A stretch of DNA of 64,000 bases from Dryas octopetala (Eukaryota; Streptophyta; Magnoliopsida; Rosales; Rosaceae): positions 17,896,621-17,960,620 of the forward strand of contig OY992840.1 in NCBI GenBank assembly GCA_963921425.1, in the 5' to 3' direction. Shown here piece after piece: positions 47,367 to 59,759 of this stretch (positions within the stretch are counted from its first letter, which is position 1; each line of letters begins with the position of its first letter). Under the pieces are notes generated by a model, which had not been told where the DNA came from, made no database searches, and was given only the letters and a program-made list of their open reading frames with translations. A program made the position numbers and the translations under genes.

Positions 47367-49052
47367 GGAACCCCCGAAGCCCACGTGAAGAATGGCTTAT
47401 GCTAATATCATGCGCTACACGTCAAAAGAGGTCGCATCACATTCACAAGCAATGGTTATATTGATCCAATTGCCCAGGTCGAATCACATTCAGATGAACG
47501 CCGTTGATGCAATTGATCTAAGAGAAAAATTTACGAACAAGAGATATTTTGATAGTTATTTTATTTTACGACATTAAGTTTGATTTATGTTAATAAAAGA
47601 TATATTTTTATTTTGTATTAATTAAAAATCATATTATTTTTAATTTTTATCTCAATTTTTGTCTGACATTAAACCAATCAAAACTCTATCAAATCTAATA
47701 AATTTATCCTTAATTTAAAGTTATGCATCTCATTTTTCTAATCATATAAAGATTACTCAAATTGGGCATCTATAACTCCAAATAATTGGCTCAAAAGTAG
47801 AGTACCCGAAATTATCCAATCGGACCTTTGAGAAAAAATTTGAAAAATCGGACAGTTTCGAGTATCCTACTTTGGAGCCGATTATATGGAATTATAGAGA
47901 TCCGATTTGGGTGGTCTTTATATGGTTGTAAAGAGGGGATGCATATTTTTAAACCCAGTATAATTTTTTTGAATTTGGTGAGTTTTGATAGGTCTAACAT
48001 CGGGCTAAAGTTGAGATAAAAACTGAAAAAAAATATAGTCCTTAATTGACATCAAATGAAAGTATGTGTCTTTCATTAACACAAAACAAAATTAATGTTC
48101 TGAAATGAAACAACCATTAAAGTATATGTCCTGTTTGTAAATTTTTCCCTTATAAAAACTATATTAAATGCAATAGAAAACAACGTCCCAATATTAATTA
48201 GCACTTGATTTTTTTTAAACAACTCCCTGAATTCTCTATGAATAACATTAAAGTCATATTTTTGTAAAATCAAAGGTTCAAAAATGGCAAAATATGTCCA
48301 AAAAAATATGAGAAAACTAGAAAAGTCTAAACAGATCGCAAGGGCTTCAAGTAAATAGCATATAAAAATAAAAATATTAAGTAAGGAAAAAATTTACTTA
48401 TCTCTATATTGTAGTAATATGGCATCTCTTAAAAAAAGGGATAAAGATAACTTTTTTATTTGTAGCCTTAACACATTCTTTACACCTATCTTTACTTTAA
48501 AAAGTTTAAAACCTTAGTAGTACACCCAATATTTTTTTCAAAAATACCCTTACTAAAACTCAACAAACAAACTTAATATATTTTTGCTCTTTATACCAAA
48601 TGACACACCCAACACCATCACCACCACCCGGCATCCAACGCCAATACCTAACCACCCAACATCCATTACCCTCTACATCAAAAAATTTATCCTTGGACTA
48701 CAATAGTTTGAATTCGAGTTATTTAACATTAAACTTGAATGCAAATGAGAGAGTTTTGAAAAAATAATTCAAATTTTGTTTAACACTAGTTAACCGAACA
48801 AGTATAAGTATGTACGGCGGCAAACAACCGAACGGATAGAAGGATGTTTGGCGGCGCACAACCGAATGGGTAGAAGGATGTTCGGTTAGCAACCACCGAA
48901 CACCTTTTTTTCAAAAAAATTTAGAGGTGTTCGGTAGCCTATGGCCGAACGGACAACACTATGTTCAGTGCTTTATTGCCGAACAACTCATAACATGTTC
49001 AGCTCTAATGTGTTGAATATGTTGCGATTTCAGTTTTTGAAAATGAGCACTT
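47367..49052. other. Long AT-rich intergenic stretch
   Basis: Nothing coding is recognised. A local cluster of accgaac/ttcggt units lies at about 48785-49010. Confidence 0.4.
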
Positions 49053-49323
49053 AAAGCCCGTTTGATACTGCTTTTAGAATTGTCAAAAGCGCTTTCAAAT
49101 TAGTAAAAACACTTTTGGTTGCATTTGACAAAAATAAATAGAAATGCTTCTGAGTTATAAAAGCACTTTTAAGGGGTTTTTTGAGAAGCACCTGACGCCT
49201 CAATAAGCGCTTTCAAGTGCTTTTGCATGAACAACTTAGAAGTTTTATAAAAATTCATATGTACTTCTTAACATAAGCGCTACTAAATAAAAGTGTTTAT
49301 AAGAATCAGTGCTAAACGAGCCC
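49053..49323. mobile_element. Probable hAT-like MITE
   Basis: The left end aaagcccgtttgatactg and the reverse complement of the right end (aagggctcgtttagcactg) are inverted relatives of a kind common in plant MITEs. The inside is full of aagcgctttt-like units. I could not settle a target duplication. Confidence 0.55.
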
Positions 49324-49593
49324 TTAGTCTATTAAAACTCAAATGAATGATGAAAATACTTTATTTAAAGACTTTCAAATCACAATTTAACCATTTATTC
49401 GTCAATATTAAACTTATTTGCATCAATATGGAGAATGTTATAGTGTGTTTAGGGTTTTGATAGAGAGTTGAGTGACGATATAGAATTGATGTTGGGTATT
49501 AAGAAATGTGGGGTATAAGTTCAATTTAATTTAATTTAATTTTTAAGTCCTTGAAGGTCAATTTACATTAGAGTATAATTGAAAATTATATTT

Positions 49594-50350
49594 TTATAGG
49601 TCCATTGATTTTAACTACTAAATTTTAATAACTTTTTAGTTTAGGTACCAAAATTAAATAGCATTTTAGATTAGGTACTAGTTGAAAAGTCAAACAAATT
49701 AATAAAATAAAAAGTATTAGAATTTACAAATATTACATCGCATGCCACTACAATAAAAAATAAAAATAATATTACATCACAAATATTACATTAATTTATA
49801 CTATATTGTATTATAAAAAATAAAAAAATCAATCCAGTCACAATTTAATTGTGACTGTCTTGGTAAATTAAAAAAAAACAACTCACACCACTATACTATA
49901 TATTATTTTGAGTAAAAGTATTGTTTTGACCTCTATTTATACTATATTGTAGTATAATTTCTCTAAAAAAATTCAATCAAGTCACAACTTAACTGTGACT
50001 ATCTCATAACTTAGATGTGACTGTCGTTTAGTCACAACTAAATTTGAAGTTGTGAATGTCATACAATCACAACTAAATGTGAAATTGAGATTACATTAGC
50101 AAATTTTCAAAATAATATATAAGCATCAAGGGCAATTTTGTCAAAACCTTATAAATTTTAACTAACACTCATCATATGTGGGCCAAAGGATAAAAATGTC
50201 AAATGGAAAAGGCTCAAATCAAAGGGGCCAACATATTTGTGACCTAATCTAAAAACTACATTTAAATTTGGTAGTTCAATTGAAATATTATATGGTCTTC
50301 ATGCTATACCAAAAAATTATTGGGATTTAATATTTAATCATAATTTTCTA
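49594..50350. repeat. Direct repeat unit 1 (about 755 bp)
   Basis: This pairs with 50546-51305 over its whole length with modest divergence. The interior carries repeated gtcacaactta/taagttgtgac palindromes. No open frame of note. Confidence 0.85.
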
Positions 50351-50545
50351 TATTTTTATTAAAGTGTTAAGGATAGAAAACAAAAAATTGGGTCCGAATA
50401 GCGGCACTTATAATTTTAATATATATACATATATATATATTTGTCACTTATTTCTTTGGTTAAATCTCATCTCCTAAAAGGCTAAAATTATTCAACAATC
50501 TATATTCGATTGGTTGTACTCGAGGTTAAAAATACCGGTACTCAA

Positions 50546-51305
50546 ATTTATAAAAGGTCAATTGATTTTAACTACTAAATTTCAATAACGTTTTAGTTTA
50601 GCTACCAAAATTAAATAGCATTTTAGATTAGGTACTAGTTGAAAAGTCAAACAAATTTATAAAGTAAAAGGTATTATAATTTATAAATATTACATCACAT
50701 GCCACTACAATGAAAAAATAAAAATAATATTGCATCATAAATATTACATTAATTTATACTATATTGTATTAAAAAAAAAATCAATTCAGTCACAACTTAA
50801 TTGTGACTGTCTTGACAAATTGAAAGAGACAACTCACACCACTATACTATATATTATTTTGAGTAAAAATATTGTTTTGACCTCTATTTATACAATATTG
50901 TAGTATAATTTTTCTAAAAAATATTTAATTAAGTCACAACTTAACTGTGACTGTTTCACAACTTAAATGTGATTGTCGTTCAGTCACAACTAAATTTGAA
51001 GTTGTGAGTGTCATACAGTCACAACTAAATGTGAAGTTGAGATTACATTAATAAATTTTCAAGATAATATAAAAGCCTCAAGGGCAATTTTGTCAAAATC
51101 TTATAAATTTTAACTAACACTCATCATATGTGGGTCAAAGGATAAAAATGTCAAATGGAAAACGCTCAAATCAAAGGGGTCAACATATTTGTGACCTAAT
51201 CTAAAAAACTATATTTAACCTTGATAGTTCAATTGAAATATTATATAGTCTTCATGCTATACCAAAAAATTATTGAGATTTGATATTTAATCTTAATTTT
51301 CTAAT
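50546..51305. repeat. Direct repeat unit 2 (about 755 bp)
   Basis: Second copy of 49594-50350, separated by about 195 bp. The same gtcacaac palindrome series is present. It looks like a tandem duplication of non-coding DNA. Confidence 0.85.
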
Positions 51306-52349
51306 TTATAAATATATCTACATATATATTGATATAAAAACATATTTGTATAAGTTAATGAAAACATATAATTTTTAAATAAATTCTAAAAAATATTGAA
51401 TCTATCATCAATTCAAATATAAAACTGTTAAATTATAAATATAATATACACTATACAATACCTTTATACCTTTTTGTAACATTTTTAGTCTTTTACTGTA
51501 AGTGTTTCAGTATTTAAACTCAGATTTTACTTATTATTGTATTATCAGTATTTTATTTTTAGTAGTGGTAGTTTTTCAAACTTGGACAAAATGAATATTT
51601 GGCCCAAAAAAAAAAAAAGACAAAATGAATATGATTTTACTATTTTAGTTAGAAATTTTAACTATCACGTGGGCTTAGGCTGAGGCAATAAATTATTAAA
51701 AACCTACTAGTACTTCAATACGTTGGGTATTTTAAGATACTGGGCCTTTATGAGTTCGGGCCAATAAGTAAAGAGAATAACACTTCAAAACTGCACCGTT
51801 TGGCCAAATTTTACAAAAACTGATTAGGTAGTCTTCTTCGCAATATTGCAGCTGCCTCGCACCGCCTTCCAGTAAACTAATAGCTAGCGAAAATCGCTGA
51901 TAACTCCCTGAAATCACCGATATCTTGCCAAAATTGCCGATATCTCGCCGACATCGTGAAAGAAACATCTTACAGGTCAATTAAATATCGACACTCAGAA
52001 AAACCGATATCTCGGCCGAAATATAGCCGATATCGTCGATTTTTTCGTCCTTAATCGTCGATTAGTTATTTGACCAAAAAAAAATCGTCGATTAGTTGTG
52101 CAGATTGTGGTACGTGATTCAAGACAAGTGGTAGGTGACAGACAGGTGGTAAGTACGAAAGGTGACTCGTGGTTTGAGGCTGCTGACAGAGCAGGCGTTT
52201 GTTTCCATGTTTTTTTTGGGCGGCTATTTCGCAGCAGTTAATCACCGTTATCTTATTTATTATTTACAAATTTAAATTTTTTAATTTTTGCTAAATTGAC
52301 TATTTTAATATAACATAAATACCCTTAATTTCATAAAAAGTATTATTTT
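51306..52349. other. Spacer with a ccgatatc-type repeat cluster
   Basis: Between about 51885 and 52095, units such as caccgatatctt, gccgatatctcgcc, accgatatctcggcc and tcgtcgatt recur. The rest is AT-rich and unassigned. Confidence 0.55.
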
Positions 52350-53757
52350 TACTCCTCTGCTTTATGAATAAGGATGAACAATGGATTGGAATCAAACTCC
52401 TTATTCATCTTCTTATGAGTTTTATACACAACCTTGGAAAAATAAGAATAATGTAACTATATAATGCAGCAATGCAGGCAGCCCAATAGAGAAACAATAG
52501 CACAAAATAAAGAATGACTAGGGCTCAAAGGAGTACAGGCTCTTCCAAGGAACTTATCAAGTCTTCGAAATTAAAAACTAGCCATCAGCCTTTTTTCGCA
52601 ACAGCCTCTCGAAGTTAAACACCAGCATAACAAATGAACAAGTCCGCACCTCCAGGTTGACGGGCCTGGATATAGAGAGAAACGATATTGGATGGAGAAC
52701 TTCATGTGTCAGCTTAAAGAAAAGATTATTACATTAATCATGCTTAGATATCTTGGCCAAAAAAAAAATCATGCTTAATTAATTAGATATCAGAGAAATG
52801 TACATGACACTTCAATTTTGACAACCATCCTAAAAAAGTTGCATTCAATTGACAGAACATGAAAGAATCCTGATTCTTGGCTCTTCCTTTCTTTTGCCCC
52901 AGAATATTGGATCAGTCTACTTATCAGGTTGTTTTAGGATACAGAATTCTTCATGTTTCAATCAAGGCCCGTTGAGCATGCATGATTATCATTTAGTTGT
53001 ATACACATGCATGGCTGCATGCTAGTATGTGAACCACAGCAAACACAAAACAAATCTTGTTGTGAGATAGCGTTTGAGTAATTTACTTACCTCAAGATCA
53101 GTCGCACCATCCCTAATCATGATTACTTTCTTGTAATTATGAGCCTGGAAAACCAGTTTAATATATAAGCTTTGCAAGCAAAACATCGAACTAATTAAAG
53201 GCTATATAGACCAACCTTCCTTATTTGTTGAACTGCAGTGGCTTTTCCTCCACTCCTAGAAGTGGGCTCATTTTTGTCAAAATCCAGAAACTCCCCAGAA
53301 CTTCCAAACACCAGTTGATTGGCAAACACATGCATTTTCAGGTGGTATCCCAAGAATTGAATCAATTGATGCAGCAGGCTTTACAAGTTAACTCGATCGG
53401 TTAACAATAATAATATAAGGAGAGGATATTGAATTAATTTTCAATTTATTCTCCATCATAATTAAGCTAATTCTATATTTATATATGAGATCGATCACGT
53501 GTAGGAAGCTCTTTATGAGTCCCATAACGTACAATGATAATCAGACTCCAAATCATTTCATATCTGCCCTCTCACCAATAATATCCCGAACACACGATGA
53601 AAAATTCAAAAGAAAAAAAAAAAAAAAACGGAAGATTGAAATGCAAGTTACCGCTGTATATAACTGTTTTTGTTTGCCCTTCTCAGATCTAGCTGCTACT
53701 TTCTTCTTCTTTGCTTTTCGGTTTTCTGTTGTTCGCTCCCTCCTCCAATAGTGTTTG
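52350..53757 (-). pseudogene. PSP: Second phosphoserine phosphatase fragment
   Basis: This is a copy of 29503-30713 joined directly at about 53588 to a copy of the 5' UTR exon region (31953-32110); the middle of the gene is missing. It shares the stop and frameshift of the last exon with the other copy. It keeps the Asp of the GDGATD motif (IRDGATDLE), so the two copies have also changed separately. Confidence 0.87.
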
Positions 53758-54980
53758 GTAAAATTTAGCCAAAAAAAAAAAAAATTGGTAAAGGAATCTA
53801 AAGTGCAAATCTACCCAAAACTTTTCATAATTGTGAAATTAACCCCCAGGTAGGGGTGGGCATAATAACCGGTGGACCAAAACAAACCAACCGAATAAAA
53901 ACCGAAAATACACCGAGTTGACAAAAAAAGTCAACACCGTAAAGAAAACCGAACCAAACCGTATATGGACGGTTTCGGTTCCGGTTTCATGCTCACTTTG
54001 CCCGAACCAACCCGAACCGCACCGTGTAAGTTTTAAAAAATATAATTATATATTTTTATGCACATTTTATACATTTTTGTACACATTTTATACATTTTTA
54101 TTTTAGACCCTAAAATATATTTTATATAACCCTATAAGTTTAATATTATATATATAATAATGTTTTAGTATACAATTTTAGTTATATCTTATATAATAAA
54201 ATTAGTATATTCAATTTCTATATATTCTATAGTCTATAGTCTATATAATAATGTTATATATATATATATAATTATATATAAACTTAGTATAGTTAGTTAT
54301 ATATAATAACTATATAGTTAGTAACTTAGTATATAGTTGTTAACTTAGTATATAGTTGTATACATACTACAGTAGTTATATATTTATATATAATTATATA
54401 AGTAATATATAGTTATAGTAGTATACTAGTATAAACTATAGTAGTATATAGTTATATATATACTATACTCATTACTTTATAGTAGTTATATATAATCTTA
54501 TATATGTTATAAATTATAACTTAAGCATGTTGTATTTATTTTAAAATTTTAAGTACTAAGCAGGTTAATCAAAGTTCAAAGTTGTATTTGTATTTGTTTA
54601 ATTGGTAGAATGGTAATTCAAAAACCCAATTGTGTGGCCAAAAAGTTCAAAAACCAAATGTGAGTACCAACAAAATAATTGGGCTTAGGCCCAAACCTTT
54701 GGGCCCAAAACCGTGCATGTTGCACCGAACCAAACCGTCCCTGCAATGGTCTGATTTGGTTTGGTTTTTCTCCATTTTTTCCGGTTCACAGCATCAAACC
54801 GCATCGAAAAAACACTTTTGGCACGGTGCACGGTTCTCGGGGTGAACTGAGCCTAACCGCATCGTCCTGGGAGAGGTCCGTCAATGAGCCAGCCCAACTT
54901 GACCCTCTTATGAGAGTCAAGATTGGGCCTTAGTTTTTCCCAGATTTGGTTCAGTTGCTTACGGCCCATGGATTGATCCT
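53758..54980. other. Decayed repeat with aaccgaacc units and an AT-rich core
   Basis: taggggtgggca at about 53855 followed by accgaaccaaacc units is typical of the left end of plant hAT-like elements. Similar accgaac/ggttcggt units return at about 54720-54860, and 54030-54520 between them is TA-rich. No matching right terminus was found, so the limits are open. Confidence 0.45.
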
Positions 54981-56216
54981 TGCCTTATGGGCTGACCTGC
55001 TATATATTATGTTGATAATAGTTTTAAGATAATTATTTGATGAGGGGAATTTGAACTAAAGCCTCTCTCTCAAAATATTACTAGATTAATAGTTAGTTCT
55101 TGTTAACGATGTTGAGCTCCATCTTGTTAGGGAAAAAAAAAAAAGTTTTTGATTGCAAATATCTTGAACGTTTTAAGTAAATGTGCAAAAGTAAAACTTT
55201 CTTGAAGAAAGGCTTTGTTTTTGTATTCACCTTAGACTTTGAGGCTACACAAATTTGATAGCTTTTCATACTTTCAAAAGACAATTATCTTATTCCATAT
55301 CCTTCTACTCTTTTGAAAGACACAAAAGGAAAATGCAAACTACAAACTTATTTATATATTCTCAAACGACAAATTCTAAGAATTTGTGAACCCACTTAAT
55401 GAAACTGTAAATACACCTGTGTTCACTACTTGATGAATAAATTATAGGACTTGGAAATTTTGTAAGGCCAAATACAAATTTTTGTTATATTTTTTAATAA
55501 ATCAAATGCTATTTCTAAATAATTTTCCTATACACAAGTCAAAAGTGATGATATCTTGATTCTTGACGTATTTGAAGAAAATTTTTTTTATTATTATTTT
55601 AACCAACTGACTATATAGAAACACGCATGCATATCTATAAGCACTCACCCTATATTGAATTAGGCCCCAAGGTTGGGAAGAGAGAGAGAGAGAGATATAT
55701 ATATATATATATATTGAATGCAAAATTAGAAACAAAAGTCAAGTTTTCACAACCTAATCTAGCATGAGTGGTTCATATGCATGATTTAGCTCTGGAGTCC
55801 CAATAGTCAGGCTAATTGTGTTTATGTTGTTATGTGGGAAGGCACATGGTAACTATCTGTAGGGTGGATACAAATTCCAAGCCAAAAGCATATATATTGT
55901 GAAATCCACACAAAGTACCTTTAACCCAACACACATGACCTTCTCACCTTATAGGCTTTTGCAAATGAACAGAATTTAGCAAATTTCATTTGGTTTGTTG
56001 AACTGGGAAATTAACTTGATGTTGCTTCAGCAAGAGGTATAATAAGCTATCAAATATTCATAGTTGATGGTCAAAGTGTGTGTGGCTAATCATTGCTTGG
56101 TAGCAAGGTTGATGTTGTTGGGTGCACATATAATATATAAGTAACTATACATATATATACTAGCTACATGCACACCCTTTTTGTTTTGTCCACATAATAT
56201 AACTCATAAACATGCA
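54981..56216. other. AT-rich spacer without recognised genes
   Basis: A GA/TA microsatellite lies at about 55680-55712. Nothing else is supported. Confidence 0.4.
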
Positions 56217-56327
56217 AAGAATTTGCTCAACTTGTTCTTGGATAATGATGGGGAAGTTCGCCCCGATCTTACAATGGAAGCTGACATCTCTGGTCCAGGG
56301 TATCAAAACCTGGTTGTGCTCGATTGA
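56217..56327 (+). pseudogene. DUF2828 3'-end fragment at the edge of segmental duplication copy 2
   Basis: The last about 35 codons of the intact DUF2828 gene are reproduced in frame to the stop (NLLNLFLDNDGEVRPDLTME to VVLD). The match starts abruptly in mid-gene, which marks the duplication breakpoint. Confidence 0.9.
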
Positions 56328-58703
56328 TTGATCATCATCATCATCATTTCTTCGAATTTGTACAAGGAAAAAGAAGTGAAATGAGAATCAAATCATATCT
56401 CTTTTTTTTTTTTTTTTTTTGGCTCTACCTATGTGTTGCATATTATTTGTCATTCTTTTACTAAATATCTATTACATATTATTTGTCATTCTTTTACTAA
56501 ACATCTCTGTCTGTGTGTATATTTATTTATTTGAAGACCTCATACGATCCATCTTTGGTGACCCTACAGCGGTTTATTCTCTCCCATCTCATTCGTCCTC
56601 TGAATGTGTTGTTGAAAAAGCTTGTTTTGAATAACTTACGCGATTACCTTAATTATCGATCGCTTACCCAGTGCAGTTATCATATTGATCGCTCACCTTG
56701 CTATTTCTTACAACGATCTATTGAGCCTCTTCTGAGCATGAGTCGTATTGTTTTAATGAACAAACGATTTGGAGTTTAGGAACTAAATAAGTAAATATAT
56801 AGATATGAAGGCCGGGCTGCCGTAGGAGCTCTTGAGCTTCGTGAGTCTAGAAGTACTTCAACCCCAAGGAGTGGGGTGAACAGAATGGTCAGGCAACTAT
56901 AGTCTATACTCGCGATTCTGGGCATACCTTAATTGGTAAATAGACTCTTATAGCTCTTCATCAAACAAATCAGTGACATATTGACATGCATGCATGTTGG
57001 TTTTGAAATAACTGGTGGTGGAGGACCCTAGCTATGTGGGTACTTCTGATGGTAGCTATAGTCCTCCAATGTGAAGGGCCTCATGCATGCATGTTGGTTT
57101 TGTAAATTTAAATGTCAGTAGCTGATGAAATAAAAATTTGTGCCAAGTACAAATTTCAGCAGTCGTATAATAATTTGTCTAATACATTGAACTTACTAAC
57201 TAGGTTCTCAAAAAACCCCATAGGGATGCCTAGAGGAGATGATAGATCAAACTTTAATCATTTAAATAGAAAACCACAATGTCAATTTGACTGAATAGAA
57301 TGGGAAAAGACCCGCAACTACCTAAGAGCACAACTTGCGTATTGCAATTTGCAAGACTGACGGAATCATGCCTAAAGTTCACATGGTTTCATATTGGCCA
57401 CAAATTCTTGAAGATCTTCCAACTTCGCATCAGAGAAGCCTGCAAAATACATTGTCTTTTAACAAACATAGAAATTCAACACACTGCAAATTAATTCAAC
57501 TTGCAAGATCACTAAGTGAACATGAACATTCTATAACTGTTACCCTTGCCACAATCTGCCATAGAGGAATCTCTATGTGGGTTGTAAATCCTATCTGTTT
57601 TGTTGCATTTGGTTTCTTCCTTCTTTCCAGCCTTCAGCTTCCCTATTTTCATCCGAAGTTCTGAGGCTGTTTTCACCATCTCTGTATAAAACAATAAGCT
57701 ACTCAAAGTTTTGTCTTTTAAGATATTCAACAAAATATATGAAAAGAAATACCTTCATAAAGCTGAATCCAAGTTTGCTAATATTGAGCGTTACAAATGG
57801 ATGCTAAAGCCCTCTAAAATTAAAGAAAACATATTTGGAGGGCCTGCTCAGTTTTTTACCTTGGAACATCTCATGAAAAGAGTTTTGATCATATAATTGC
57901 AATGTCTCATTGACAAGCGCAGAAAAGCGGTCACTGGAAGCAGACTGTCGTTCTAATGATTGGAGCTCTCGGTTCAGTGCAGCAGACTCCTTACCAACCT
58001 GTAATCATGCTTCCATTAAAAGATAAGTTATCAAGAATCAAGACATTTACAATTTCATGCAAACAGAAGATTCTTGCAACTTGTAGTTTTGCATTTACCT
58101 TAGTAAGGTTGCTCCTCAGCAAATCCAACTGGGCATCCAGATCTGGATCACAGACTGCATTTTGACATATAGTACTGTCGACAGGCGATTCATCCTAAAA
58201 AGTGATTTTAATAATTATATTATACAGGATTTATAGAATGGAAAAGTAATTAGTTCTTAAATCATCAAGCAGCATAGTGCTTTCACACTTTATTTCTTCT
58301 AATCTACACACTCTGCAACACAGTACCCACATACAAATTATTCCTCTTACAATGGGAGTGTGGAGAAAACTGAATTGAAAGCATCAATCTTGCAAAGCGA
58401 GGATGACTAAAAACATCAGTAAACTGAGAAAAACATACATTTTTGGGCAGCACGAACCCCTCAGGAACTACAAAACAGTGGTTAAGGCAGTACTGCTCCC
58501 ACATAGCCAGCCGCTTATCAAGATTTGATTGAACCATTTTTCGAATGAGATCAATGCCCTAAAGAACAAGAACCAAAAAGATAAATTAATATCTAGATCC
58601 CAGCAAGGATTTAAAAAGAATACATTGCACCTTCCTTGTTAAGTTAGAGTGAGAACAATTCTAATCCTCAACCATTTCTTTTCTTTGAACTTCTATGCCA
58701 AAA
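56217..58703. repeat. Segmental duplication, copy 2
   Basis: Partner of 6802-9646. Upstream of 56217 the two copies are unrelated. Downstream of 58703 this copy continues into MIS12 exons 2 and 1, while copy 1 is cut off. Copy 2 therefore keeps the ancestral right flank. Confidence 0.92.
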
Positions 58704-59082
58704 TGGTTTGTGTTATTTGACCTTAAGGTAATCATCCAATGCAATTCATCAAGCACTAAAATAATTTAAAATTAGGAAAAAAAAAGCTAAAAACCAATTT
58801 TACTAATAATATGGACCAACCCCAAAAAATGTTATACAAATGTATCCACAAACACACAGCAATTCATGAAATTTGTATAAGGGGCAAACCCTAGAATTAG
58901 GGGATAAACTGAAATGATGAAAATTAAACCAAAAAAAAAAAATGAAAAAAGAGGAACGGAATTAAACCTTGGATAGATCTTCGGCTCTCTCAGTGCCCTC
59001 GATTTTTAGATAGGTTGATGCTTCTCTGGAGGAAAATCATCAGAAAAATAAAATTTTCAAATTAAAAATATATGAACGTTGT

Positions 59083-59147
<65 letters not shown>

Positions 59148-59271
59148 ACTGGTGGAAGTAATTGAAAGCTTCGTCGGCCAAATCGTCGACGGTGTTGATG
59201 ACCCCGTTGATGAAAAGCTGCGGATTTAGGTTCAGTGAATCGAATAATGCCTCGCTTTCACTGCCTTCCAT
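57372..59271 (-). CDS. MIS12: MIS12 kinetochore protein, complete, seven exons
   Basis: Exons are 59271-59150, 59025-58968, 58558-58439, 58194-58099, 57998-57860, 57681-57544 and 57439-57372. All borders are GT-AG and in frame, giving 246 aa; Arabidopsis MIS12 is of similar size. MIS12 is part of the MIND/Mis12 complex that links inner centromere chromatin to the microtubule-binding outer kinetochore. Diagnostic segments are MEGSESEALFDSLNLNPQLF at the start, FCF-like CFVVPEGFVLPKN in exon 3, LDAQLDLLRSNLTKVGKES, ELQSLERQSASSDR (coiled coil) and the tail KLEDLQEFVANM. Intron 1 begins with a long CT run. It diverges from the cysteine oxidase gene. A truncated duplicate lies at 8315-9501. Confidence 0.93.
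59084..59145. repeat. (AG)31 microsatellite in MIS12 intron 1
   Basis: A 62-bp uninterrupted dinucleotide run lies only four bases inside the 5' splice site of MIS12 intron 1 (CT on the sense strand). It is likely polymorphic. Confidence 0.95.
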
Positions 59272-59759
59272 TCTCACCCCACTCAAGCTCTGTCGGATTT
59301 AGGCTCAGTTGCTCGAATTTCACATTTGCATTGGGGATTTTCCCGCGCAAAATGTCCCTGTGAATTCGCGGACTTTGACAGGTCTGGACTGGAGTGGGGA
59401 GGACTTGAATTTTGAAAGTGAAATATAAAAGCAGTGTAATTTAATAGAGAATCGATGGGGTAGGTGGACCAATTAAATTGTGCCACGTCAACAGACCATA
59501 ATTTGATGGTTGATGATGACTGTCTAATCTAGATCGGACGGTCGTCAATAGAGATACCGGAAAGAATGGTTGACAACTATTGAACTGAACTTGAGGAGTT
59601 GAACAAATCCAAGGCTCTAACTTTGTCACTCTAAAAATAATTTTGTCTAATTTCTCAGTGGCCACCAAAATGTTTCCAAAATTTCAAAAAGCATCTGATA
59701 AATTTCGGTTCTTTTTACAAAACAGGGCCAAATTTACTGTGCTTCGCAGCCACACAAAT
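59272..59759. promoter_or_regulatory. Divergent promoter interval between MIS12 and cysteine oxidase
   Basis: The 488 bases between the two start codons must hold both promoters. cgcgcaaaa, a GC-type motif resembling E2F sites (ttttcccgcgc on the + strand near 59338), lies close to MIS12, which would suit a cell-cycle gene. I see no clear TATA box for either gene. Confidence 0.55.

Noticed and set aside
49594-51305. Direct repeats as an LTR pair
   Set aside because: The repeats lack TG..CA ends, a flanking target duplication and any retroelement interior; only about 195 bp separate them.
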